64,000 bases of DNA from Neelides folsomi. Lineage: Eukaryota; Arthropoda; Collembola; Neelipleona; Neelidae. The DNA lies in the NCBI GenBank assembly GCA_034687125.1, contig JAQGBZ010000020.1, positions 124,001 through 188,000 of the forward strand, written 5' to 3'. The position numbers and the translations under genes are program-made. Positions 54,491-64,000 of this stretch are shown one piece after another; position 1 is the stretch's first letter; each line of letters opens with the position of its first letter. The notes under the pieces were generated by a model that searched no databases, was not told the DNA's origin, and saw only the letters and a program-made list of their open reading frames with translations.

Positions 54491-56710
54491 GAGTGTGCAT
54501 GTGAGGGACAGATGTGAATCCTCCTTGAAAGCCTGTCATTCCCCTCCCATCTCAATCATCTTCATGTGTCGGAGAAACTCGACGCTCCTCAACTCCTTCA
54601 CTCCCAAATTCTAAACTTCCACCAACAAAATGAAAATCACCATAGGCTCTATTTTAACTAAAATGTCAAACTGTCACTCAAGGCTTTAAAACATCGTGGG
54701 CCCCCTAAAACTATTTTACATGTAGCACGATTTAAACATTTATTTAACATTTTTAATTTTAGGATGAAAATCTCATTTTGTCATGAAATGAAGTTTATAG
54801 AATTTTAAAGGAAATGAATTTACAGTTCGTAAATGTTATTTTATTGTTAAATTACAATTTAATGAAAAATGTAATGTCAAAATTATTTTTATTGTTGAAT
54901 TGAAAGGATTGAAATTTTCACTGTGGTATTTGTAAAGTCAATATAAAGTTTGTTCAAATTGGGGGTTTGTTAAAAAAAGGTGAATGTATTTGGATTTGAG
55001 TTCATTGATTGGGTTCAATTGTCCTCGGAATCAATCGACCGCATCTTTCAATACTTTAAATATATTCATTCCACTACAAATACATTCGGTGCATTCGAAA
55101 TACATATATCTGTATTTTTATCTGTACATGCATACATTTCTACATTGCGATACTTTCTATATTGCCCCCATTACAATTATACAATGTAGTCGTACAATGT
55201 ATTGCATTTGTGTAATAGAAAAATTCCAATGCAGAAGCTGAAGTTAAAAAATACGTTTTTTATTCATGTTGAGTTGGGTCGAGAATTGGGCGAATGCTAT
55301 AGATGTAAATGTACATACATTTTATATGTCCTATATGTAATACATAAATACAGATACATAGAGTATTATTTATATTTACAAACCCCTATGATTTCCAACG
55401 TCTATTCATTTTTCATTCATTTTCATTTTCTGGGGTTTGTTTGATTGTGAATGGAATTGAACCATCAAATTCCAGTTGGTTTGTCCAAAGTGAAAAACTC
55501 CCTTTTTTCCACAAAGGGGCTTTGAGTCCCATTGTGAATCCGGAGAGGCAAACGGAGAGAATTGAAGGGATGGAAAACTCAAATGGAAAAATCCATGGAA
55601 AGTCATAGGAAAAATATATGGAAAGTCAAAGGAGAATTTGAAAAGTTGTAATTTGTGTAAGTAAGAAGGAGGGGATTGTTCAAAAGTGGGCCGGTGGACG
55701 TTATGTAATGTCGCTGTGTAATGATCTCCATCCTACTTGGAATTTTGCATGAATGAGGGTCGAATGACAGGATTTGAGGGAAATCCCTCCCTCAAACACC
55801 CGTCGCCCTGTCACCCGATTTTTCTCAACATGTGACGGGCAGGCCGCGGGGATATGCCCATTATATCCTTTATGTTACGGACTTCCCATTGGGCTCAGAA
55901 TTAGTTGGATTTTGTATAACTAATACTTATAATACTTATATGGACTAAAAGACCATTTATGAGTCGGAGGGAATGTCGCCACTCAATGTGAGTGTGTTGT
56001 GATGCGACGTCAGCTCATTTCCTCCTCATTACTTGGACTAAACATGGAGGAGAAACATCCCGGTCACTTGGGAATTAAAACCCGGTTGGTTTTACAGTGT
56101 TTGGGAGGGAAGGATTTAAAAGAATTAGAATTTAAAAGATTTGGAAGGAATTGAAGGAAAGAATTTGAAGGAACTTGTTGAGCTCCTCGGGGGAAAATGG
56201 TAAGGAGATTCATTCGCCCGGCTCTTGACATTTATGAGCTCGGGAAAGAAAAATATTTTGTTTTGCGGGAGGTGAAGCAGGTTGGTCCAGGAATGGGCCC
56301 CTTGGGTCACGTTCACCCAATTCCATAATCCCCAGGATATGCACAACCGCTTCCTCTTCCGCCATACCAAAAGGATTAGAAAAAGACATTCAAAAGACAT
56401 TCAAAACACCCGCTCCTTAATAACATAAACCAGACGTTTCTTTTCACGCTCCTTTTAGACCCATATTTAAAATAGCCGGGAAAAGGAAAAATGAATGTTT
56501 TAACATTTGGGGATTTTTTATTTGTTAATTTGGTTTAATTTAATTTTGGTCAACCTGCTAAAATAAATCACTTAAATAGTTAAATTTTAATTAAATAATT
56601 AGTTATTATTAAATTAACTGTTTAGTCATTTTTTCTGCTTAAATTGGTTAATTAAGATTTAATTGTAATTTAAAAAATTGTTTAATTTTGATTTTTTATT
56701 AATTTTACAG

Positions 56711-56888
56711 ACACTGCTCTAAACCTGAAACTGAAACCAAATGATGACCTAAATTGTTCCGTTGAACTTTGGCAAAATCGAGAAAATTGTGTGAGTGGCT
56801 TTTGTGAATCGGTCAAAGTTTTGTAAAAGTCGCCCTGGATCCGACAACGTTTACGTCTTTGCCCCCCGCCCCTCCTCACCACCACGGG
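56711..56888 (+). other. Antp: Antp 5' untranslated leader segment, candidate exon start
   Basis: The 178 bases before the Antp ATG look like the noncoding part of the coding exon. A T-rich tract ending in TTTTACAG (56703-56710) is a good 3' splice acceptor, which implies at least one upstream noncoding exon, as is normal for Antp in other arthropods. From about 56770 the composition shifts towards higher GC, continuing into the coding region. The segment holds one tiny upstream ORF, and a TGA at 56805 closes the Antp frame. The acceptor is inferred from sequence only; transcription could also begin inside this stretch. Confidence 0.6.
56741..56752 (+). promoter_or_regulatory. minimal upstream ORF (Met-Met-Thr-stop) in the Antp leader
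   Basis: ATG ATG ACC TAA lies 137 bases before the Antp start. These are the only two ATG triplets I find between the acceptor at 56710 and the coding start. A three-codon uORF that ends well before the main ATG could slow or gate ribosome access while still permitting reinitiation. Translational control of Antp leaders is known in Drosophila; a role here is inference and depends on this segment being in the mature mRNA. Confidence 0.4.
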
Positions 56889-57579
56889 ATGACCTCGTAC
56901 TTCTCCAACTCCTACATTCCCGACCTCCGGAACGGCGGGACTCCGGACCATTATTCGTCATGCACAACTCCCGTCAACGGGGCCACGCCGGACCCTTCAT
57001 GCGACCCGCGGAATACGATCCATCACTATGGGAACCACCAAGGTGGGCAGTTGCCCTATCCCCGGTTCCCGCCCTACGATCGGCTTGACATTCGGGCAGT
57101 TGGCCCCAACGGGCCGGGGAATTACTACCAAGGAGGTCAAATCCTCGAGAACCAATATCGCCCGCCCTCGCCGCCCCCTTCGGTCAATCCAGGGGTCATG
57201 GGAGGTCATCTGGGCCAGTCACAGCAGTATTCCTCATGCAAGATGCAACAACAGCAAGTTCAGCCGAACGTCCCGCCCGTTCTCGGCCCGCCGCTCTCGC
57301 CCGACCCGTCGCAGACCCACGTGGTGAACAACCACATTGTGGGGCCGGGGGTCAACGGGAACCATCAGGGGCATATGGGGATGTACGGGAACGGGATGGG
57401 CGGGGGGCCGCCGCACCCGCACCAGCAAGTTCATGTAAATGTTCAGCAACATCAGCAAACTCATCCCGCCGCCCAACATCCCCATCAGGCCCAGAATCCT
57501 CACCAAAGTCCGCAGCAACAGAATAGTCCTGCTGCCGCGCTACCTAGTCCGCTATACCCTTGGATGAGGAGTCAATTCG
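56889..57579 (+). CDS. Antp: Antennapedia Hox protein, main coding exon (N-terminus to YPWM)
   Basis: This exon encodes residues 1-230 and the first base of codon 231 of the Hox transcription factor Antennapedia, a nuclear DNA-binding protein that sets segment identity. What is seen: the N-terminal block MTSYFSNSY (1-9) followed by IPDLRNGG (10-17), the Antp-specific PYPRFPPYDR (56-65), YSSCKMQ (114-120, Drosophila has YASCKLQ), HMGMY (162-166), a His/Gln/Pro-rich low-complexity stretch (about 172-213), and LYPWMRSQF (222-230) containing the hexapeptide that contacts Extradenticle/Pbx cofactors. The ATG at 56889 is chosen because an in-frame TGA lies at 56805-56807, no other in-frame ATG lies between, -3 is G, and MTSYF is the family start. 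A TTG at 56859 in the same frame is not a credible start. The exon ends at a GT donor (57580, GTAAGA) in phase 1. It is roughly 60-70% GC in the lines I counted, far above its surroundings. Ubx, Scr and ftz are excluded by the N-terminal and PYPRFPPYDR blocks. Confidence 0.96.
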
Positions 57580-58818
57580 GTAAGATAATTAATTTATTCT
57601 CAATTAGTTCATCTCAATTAAATTTAGATTCATATCATTATATATACAGTAGGAATGTATACAAATTCACCTTTGTAATATTTGCATAAATGTATGTGGA
57701 TTGGGATATTTTGGCATCATTGTTGTTTGGAGCACTTGTTGAATGAAGAATAATATATGGGAATTGCGGGTCTCGTTCCTGGCTTATGTTCTCACTTCAA
57801 CTTGCCCAAGAGGCCATAAAAGTTGTCGTAATCTTCTATTTTATTAGCCCATTCCAAATGCGCCCAAAAACCCTCAACCAAGTTCAAGGAAAATTCAATT
57901 CATTCCCTTTTTCCTCCACAATTCCTCCTTTATAGAAATTAACTTTTATTTTAACCATTATTTTAAGTATAATTAAAATAATTATATTATCATAATATTA
58001 TTTAAATTGGAGAATTGTTGAATTTAATTGTTTTGAATTAAGCGCCAAATTGTAATTTTTAATTTAATTGAGTTTTGAATTTAGCGAATGTAATTTTTTT
58101 TATTTTCCGTGTCGGAGGTGCTGAATTGTGTAATTGAATTTGATGAGATTTGAAATCGGCGTTTATGGTTTTGTAAAGGGGCCATTTATTTCAATTGGTT
58201 GTATTAAAAGGTAGTGAATAATAATTGGGGTGGATATCTTGTGAATTTATCTCTTTGACTTTCATTGGGGTTGTGAATGGTTTGTAGCAATAACCATAAC
58301 TATAAAACTTCATCCCCCATTTAGACTTCCATTATGTTCTTTCTACATCATTATTATCCCATGATCATTATCCCATTCACCATCAAGCACACGCAGAATA
58401 AGGAGAATATTACATTCATAATCTATACGCATTTCATTACACTTTTACATTTACTCATTTCAATGTTAACATTCGGCCGTTTCGGTCCAACGCGCGTTGG
58501 TTGATAGAACAAACCGATTAGGTCAATTTCCCTTTGTTTACATCTTCATTACAACTATCTTTACGACCCATCCGTTTTTATGACCAAACATTCAAACCTA
58601 CACCAACATTTTTATTTGCATCTATGCCACTGACGCTTCATTTAAATTTTAAAAATATGTTAAATGCATCAAAAAACATTAAATATATTACTAAATTAAT
58701 AATTAATAAAATATCCTAATTTATTATAATTATTAAATGTATTAAATGGCATTTTAATTAATTACAATTTACGTATAATTTAAGTACCTAAAATATAAAA
58801 ATGATTAGATTAAATGTA

Positions 58819-58892
58819 CAGGGTGGGCCTTAAGTTGCTTTATTTTATACTATTGCTTATTTAAAAAAGAAAGAAACTACTGGCCCACCCTG
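58819..58892. mobile_element. palindromic mariner-type MITE, 74 bp, copy 3, in the Antp intron
   Basis: The ends are perfect over the first 11 bases (CAGGGTGGGCC versus GGCCCACCCTG), and the similarity continues inward (TTAAGTTGCTT versus AGTAGTTTCTT in reverse complement). TA duplications lie at 58817-58818 and 58893-58894. It sits inside the Antp intron and is the best preserved terminal pair of the three, suggesting a fairly recent insertion. It has no coding capacity. Confidence 0.85.
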
Positions 58893-61800
58893 TACGAATA
58901 TAATGTAAAATGGAGAATTTTGTTTAAATTGTTGAATTGAGTGGAAAGTTTTATGGCTTTGTTATTTGGAAAAGACAAAGAGCTGAGTTTTTGAATTGAA
59001 GTTGTTTGCGTAATAAATCCCTGGTAGTTTTAGGTGAGTTGTAACTTCACCGACCTTCAGGTTCCAAATGACTCGACCTTCACCCTTACCATTTTAACAT
59101 GACTTAAGATTATAGGATTTGAACATTTTGAACATAGGAGTTAAATACTATAGGAGTTTAAGATAGGAGTTGAGTATATTTCAATAGGAGTTGAACCAAG
59201 GGGTTAAGGTTGAGTTATAATGAGTTTAAATGTTAAAGGAAAGGGTTAAAGAACAAGGGAAGGTGTCCGTCGGTCAAAGTAATAAAATCCCTTTTATTGG
59301 TCCTTCAACCCTTCTCGATTGACTCGTCATTCGACATTTGTCAATCCACGTTTGTTGGTCTCCCAAATCCTTAAGCCATTTGTATATTTCTCAATTGACG
59401 TCTTCTTCACTTTCACTCTCCCAGTCAGAATTTGAAGTGGGAAGAAACAACTTGAGTTTTTCTCTCTTCGCATTTAACATTTAAATTCATTAAATCAAAT
59501 CCTTCAAATATTTAACGTCATATTTCTGTTAATATATATTTTCTGTTCATCTTTTCTGTTCATTTTTTATTTACTATAAACTCCGTTTCTCTGTTTTGTG
59601 TTTTAAAAGTGTTTTGGATAGCTTTGGATATTTTTTGGATATGTTTTGAATCAGATTTGGATTTGTTTTATTAGAAGGATTGGGATTTGTTTTGTGTTTG
59701 GGAGGAGTTTTGTTTTTGTGATTTGTCATCTGGGGAACTTCAGGTTTGATTTTGTGTGATTGGATTGGGAGTTTTGGAGTTTGGATGTTTTCTGGTTTTC
59801 CTCTTTTGTTGACGCGGATCAATCAAGAAGAAGGAAATGTTTCGTGTTGTGGAAACTCTTCAACTCGAGTTTGTGAGTTTGGCCCAAGTTGGGTGATTTA
59901 GTGTGGGAACTGGTGGGGATGTCTGTTGGGGAAGGATCTCAATTTCGATAGGCTGGAAGATCTCCACGTGTTCGGAAACCCATCTTGCATTCTTTTAATC
60001 CGAAATGAAAGTCGGAGGAGTTTCCTCGTGACTTTCCTCCTCAGCGACTTGAGAGGAGGCGGAAACCCAAAAAACCCCTCAAGATGAATTATGAACATTC
60101 TTTTTACACCCACGGATTTATTGCCCCATTTGATCAACAACAATGGAAAAGAAATGATGAATAAGTCAACCGAGATATTTACAATAACATTACTCAATTT
60201 AACACGTCGTGGACATTTTTTTAAAAAATTCATTATTTTAAAATTCAATTTTAAAAGATTCTCAGATTTCTCGTGGTGTTTAATTATAATTAAAATGACA
60301 TTTTTTCTAATTTTTTTTATGGAAAATCATAAGATGAATTTCTACTATAAAACAACCCCAATTAAACGACATTAAAAATGATTATGAAATTGGTGAGTTT
60401 TGGTTAAATAGTGTTTAAATATTTTAATAGTGATTAAATATTTTAATTGATGGTTAAATTTTTAATATGATTAAAGCTGTATTTAGGAATTTTGGATAAT
60501 TTAATGAACCATAGGATTTTGATGATTGGATTAAAAAACAGCTGGTTTGAGCATATGAGCAAACAGAAGATAATTGTGTGTGTAAATTAATTCAATTTGC
60601 GGGATTAGCAAAAGTGTCAACGGAGTTATGAAAGAGAAGTGGAGGAATTTATTGGGAATTATTTAATCCTTGTTTGCTCAGCTTTTTGAATTTATCCCAC
60701 AGGAACCGCCGTCATATAACTTTAATAATCCTTATCAAATAAATATATTACATTTTGTATACCAATGTAAGTAATGTATAGTATATCCAACTTTCAAAAT
60801 CCCCACATTCCAATACAATTAAATATTCGTATTCGCTCTATAAAATAAACGGTAATTTATCACGGGTTCTAAAACATCCAATATTCAAATGGAACAATTT
60901 TGAGTGTTTAGATCTAATGGTGAAGAATTTGCACAAATAATGTCCAAATGGCAAAGTGGTCGTAATTGAAAAGATGAAAATGATAAATGTGAATATTTAT
61001 GTATTGGGGGAAACCAACCAGCCGGTCCATTTTTATTAATTTAATCATTTTATTTTCAACAAACTCATTTAAAGTAGATTCGTTCCATTTCTTGTTTTGC
61101 AATAAAAAATTAAATTTTCTACTACTATACAATTAAATTTCGCTTTTTAAACTATAGGATTTTATTAAATTAGTTCCTTCGACCAAATACAAAAAGGGAT
61201 GAAATAACTAACTGTTTTATTTCGTATTTATCAATTTATGAATTTGATGTGTGTTGAAAAATCTAAAGCAAATAAATTAATACATAGAATAGAAATATGG
61301 TGAAAGAGGAATACTAGTAGACTAAAAGGGTAATAGACTCGTAACATAGTGAGTTTTTTGGTTGTGTTTCTTTTGTTTGGGTCTTTTCATCTTCGTATCT
61401 AATCGTCGTATTATGTCATTTGGAGTGAGTGATAAAAACAAGCGGGTTTCTCTCAGAAAGACACGGAGGAAATGAATAGGAAAATGAATAGAACCAGACG
61501 GGTGTTAATTTATCATTTTGTTTCACCTGGCCCATCTGAGCTTCCTTCTTTGTTCCATTGAAAAATGGTTTATTTGTGTGAGGAGTTTTGGGGGAAAAAT
61601 TTCCCTCCCAGAGATCGCTTTGTCTCTTTCCAAAACCTCCAGCCAGAACAAACCGATAATTAACTTTTATTTGATCAGCTCTCTTTACAAACATTTGGTA
61701 CAATTACAAACCTTTTTATTAAATGAGGAAACGGACATTTTTTCATTTTAGAAACAATGTTTAATTAAACTTTTATTAACATACAAAATTGAACCTAATT

Positions 61801-62693
61801 AAATAATATAGCAACGGAAATGGAAATGGAAACTTGTAGACAAAATGCCGTTTTGTAACTATGGTAACTTTTAGCACCACTGCAACCGATTCCATGGTTA
61901 CTTTTTCAATTAAAATATTTAATGTTTCTTAAAGTTAAGTTAACGCGTTTTAATAAATAAACCAATAAAGCTAATTATAGTTAAATAATTTATAATAAAA
62001 TGGATCTTTATTAAAAAATTGTTTGGAGTTGAATTTGAAAAATGGGATTTTAAATGAAAAATGTGCGAATGAATTAATTTTAGCTTTGGCAATATTTTTA
62101 AATTAGGGAATATTAAGGGAAAGAGCTATTTGATTAATGTGATTTAAGCTAATAAAAAGAATTCATAATTCTTCCACAATTTTCATCTTCTTCTTTCTTC
62201 TTCGTCTTTGGTTTAGAATATAAGAAGTTGAGAAATTTTATAAAGTGTATGGAAGTGTTGTAAATGAGTATTAATGGGAATGTTGGGTGAGTTAATAAAG
62301 ATCTTCCTGAGATGAATAATTGGATGGAGTTTGAAAAGCTTCCACCGACGACGTTCTCATTTACTTTTTCTTTTTCTCCTTGGAGGAACGTCGGAGTGAG
62401 AAAATCCATCCGCACGCTATGGGAGACAAAAAAGGTCTCATGTGATCTTCCCCGAACTCCTTCCCTTTGTTCGGACAGAAAAAAAAGCGACACGAATTTC
62501 CTTATCTGCTCATCTCCAAGGTGGTTGCTAGGGAGATCATAAATCACACCTGTCCTTCCCTCTAACTGATGTGTCCAATTATGAAAGAAACCTCGCTTGA
62601 TTGAAGGTGGAAGCTCAAATTCAATCGCGCCAAATTCGTCCCGCTCTCACTAAAATAATTTTTCTTATCTACCTTATGCTCATCTTTAAATTT

Positions 62694-62765
62694 TAACCAT
62701 AGTTAGCCAGTTAACCATTAACCATAGTTAACCATTAACCTTGGTTAACAAGTTAACCATAGTTT
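62694..62765. repeat. TTAACCATAGTTAACC-rich stretch
   Basis: TTAACCATAGTTAACCATTA-type units recur with both TTAACC and GGTTAA present, so the stretch is both tandem and self-complementary. It lies in the Antp intron. Confidence 0.75.
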
Positions 62766-63936
62766 AAAAATTCTTTAAAGTTGAGTAATAAGAAATAAGT
62801 TTAAGGTATAGACAGTCTATGATTTACTAAATTGTTGCCTGGGTGATGTAAATGAGATTTCTTCAAAGGGAGCTTGAGGGTTTTTGGGTCCGACAAAGCG
62901 GATTTGACGTTGAGGATTCTTTGAGTGTCCGTTGGGTGATTTATGTCTTCAAAGTCCCCTGTCACTCATTCGGTTGGATTTCATTGGTGGGCCTCTCACT
63001 CAAACACTACAAATTCCTTAAGCCTATAATCACAATACCTGATGCTCTTCACTCAAACCCAAAAAACAATTACAATTTAGATTTAAACTACAACCAAAAA
63101 TACAATACAAAAATACAATCTGTAATTACAATTATTCTCTTATTATTATAAGAGATAGATTCAATATATTACATATAAATATATAAGTGTAAATCCGTTC
63201 ATTATTTTTAATTAATTTTAAATTATTAATTTCATTCTAATACTTTAAATACAGATTATATTCAATTATCCACTTTAATTACAAATAATATAATACAAAT
63301 TAACTAATTGTAAATAAACTGATATTATTCTTACTGTCAATAATAACGGCTGGTATTTGTTAATTACATTTTTAATTTTAAATTTCATGGGTTTAGTAGT
63401 AAGACTAAAAGCGCTGATTGTGTTGATTGTTGAGGATTTTGTGGATGAATTTGAAGGGCGCTCCCCTCTGAGCTGTTCATTTTGTGAAGGGATGAAAAAT
63501 GTATTTCGGGTGGACTTTGAGTCTTATAGTTGAAACGAGGTTTCGATCAATCCGTCCCAGCTTGATTCTCCGATTGAATTTCGGTGGCCATTCGTCTCTG
63601 TCACGTCAAAGGCATTCTTCTCCCACTCCCCGATTCCTCCCACATACAATCCATCACTCAACCCATTGTCCCATCAAGCACCCAAAAGAAACGCATTCAA
63701 ACCCCTTAATTACTAGGACTAGAAAAATATATAGACATAGGCGTACAAATACATACTATACAAATCCATACAAACACCATAAGTATATACAGATACTAAA
63801 AAATATACTGTATGTATAGAATATTATTCTATAGGTTCATTTAGTATTTTAAATTTTACTAAGTCTGAGGAGCTTAAAATGAGTTTAATTTAAAATAAAT
63901 GTAATTATATTTAATTTTGAATGTTATTTTAATTAG

Positions 63937-64000
63937 AGAGGAAGCGAGGTCGTCAGACGTACACACGCTATCAGACGCTGGAGTTGGAAAAGGAATTTCA
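63937..64000 (+). CDS. Antp: Antennapedia homeobox exon, partial at the window edge
   Basis: This is the start of the exon carrying the homeodomain. A T-rich tract ends in ATTAG, with the acceptor AG at 63935-63936. Joined in phase 1 to the upstream donor it gives Glu (G|AG) followed by RKRGRQTYTRYQ and TLELEKEF, which are homeodomain residues 1-20 of the Antp class. The final CA begins His21. The N-terminal arm (RKRGRQTY) and the start of helix 1 are intact; helices 2 and 3, the recognition residues and the stop codon lie beyond the window. A second AG two bases later (63937-63938) would shift the frame, so it is unlikely to be used. The sequence alone fits several central Hox genes, but the upstream exon fixes it as Antp. 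Confidence 0.95.

Larger units (their letters stand above)
48001..56710. other. noncoding region immediately upstream of the Antp leader
   Basis: No coding region is supported. Skew switches lie near 48790, 49900, 50980, 51550, 52270, 52800, 53580, 54500, 55780 and 56280. A CpG-richer patch lies at about 49870-50050, an inverted repeat at 50752, and arrays at 48422, 51701, 52729 and 54400. The last part is a T-rich run into the acceptor at 56710, probably intron of the Antp 5' region. Confidence 0.7.
57580..63936 (+). other. Antp: Antp intron between the YPWM exon and the homeobox exon
   Basis: This is a 6,357-base GT-AG intron (donor GTAAGA, acceptor TTAATTAG) at the expected position between YPWM and the homeodomain. 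It contains no coding region I can support. It carries a 74 bp mariner-type MITE (58819-58892), ATAGGAGTT repeats (about 59137-59205), a TTAACC/GGTTAA-rich stretch (62694-62765), and repeated G+T-rich to A+C-rich switches near 57760, 58270, 59040, 59960, 60650, 61560, 62380, 62940 and 63540. A long intron here is typical of arthropod Antp and often holds regulatory DNA. Confidence 0.85.

Noticed and set aside
56859-56888. Possible N-terminal extension of Antp from a TTG codon (ten residues before MTSYF)
   Set aside because: The codon is TTG, not ATG; the family start MTSYF coincides with the first in-frame ATG after the TGA at 56805.
56682-57518. Long open frames on the minus strand and in other frames across the Antp exon
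   Set aside because: They are a by-product of GC-rich coding sequence with few stops; the + strand frame is conserved Antp.
63937-63938. Alternative acceptor AG two bases into the homeobox exon
   Set aside because: Using it would put the homeodomain out of frame with the phase-1 donor at 57580.
1-64000. Hox-cluster microRNAs (miR-10, miR-993, iab-4 type)
   Set aside because: I scanned by eye for the mature sequences I remember and saw none; they normally lie in other intervals of the cluster.
1-64000. CRISPR-like arrays
   Set aside because: The tandem arrays have short units without unique spacers, and this is an animal genome.

Overview
The window is AT-rich (by eye about 30% GC), intron-containing animal DNA. 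The only gene I can establish is the arthropod Hox gene Antennapedia (Antp), on the + strand at the right-hand end. Its main coding exon (56889-57579) encodes the Antp N-terminus (MTSYFSNSY...), the PYPRFPPYDR block, the YSSCK block, a His/Gln/Pro-rich region and the YPWM hexapeptide. After a 6.36 kb intron, the homeobox exon starts at 63937 and is cut by the window edge at homeodomain residue 21. The N-terminus (SYIPDLRNGG) resembles, from memory, non-dipteran arthropod Antp proteins such as crustacean, chelicerate, myriapod or springtail versions. I would not name a species.

Layout: 1-56710 holds no coding region I can defend. It is most likely the upstream side of Antp: 5' noncoding introns, possible noncoding exons, and the Ubx-Antp intergenic regulatory DNA. 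56711-56888 is a candidate 5' leader exon segment with a minimal upstream ORF. 56889-57579 is the main coding exon, 57580-63936 an intron, and 63937-64000 the start of the homeobox exon. I recognised no tRNA, rRNA, CRISPR array or autonomous transposon.

The noncoding DNA is not featureless. (1) It repeats one compositional theme every few hundred bases. An AT-rich spacer is followed by a G+T-rich arm, a more GC-balanced core, and then an A+C-rich arm, so G/C skew flips from strongly positive to strongly negative. I can place several dozen such switches, including inside the Antp intron. (2) There are three 70-74 bp palindromic mariner-type MITEs with TA target duplications and CAGGGTG ends. 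(3) Many short degenerate tandem arrays occur (11-62 bp units), some sharing motifs across distant loci. (4) A nine-base motif, TTTACGGCC, occurs five times, always on the + strand, mostly close to skew switches.

Functionally, Antp is a homeodomain transcription factor that specifies segment identity, mainly in the thorax of insects. The rest of the window is plausibly its cis-regulatory and intronic environment, but no individual enhancer or promoter can be proven from sequence alone.
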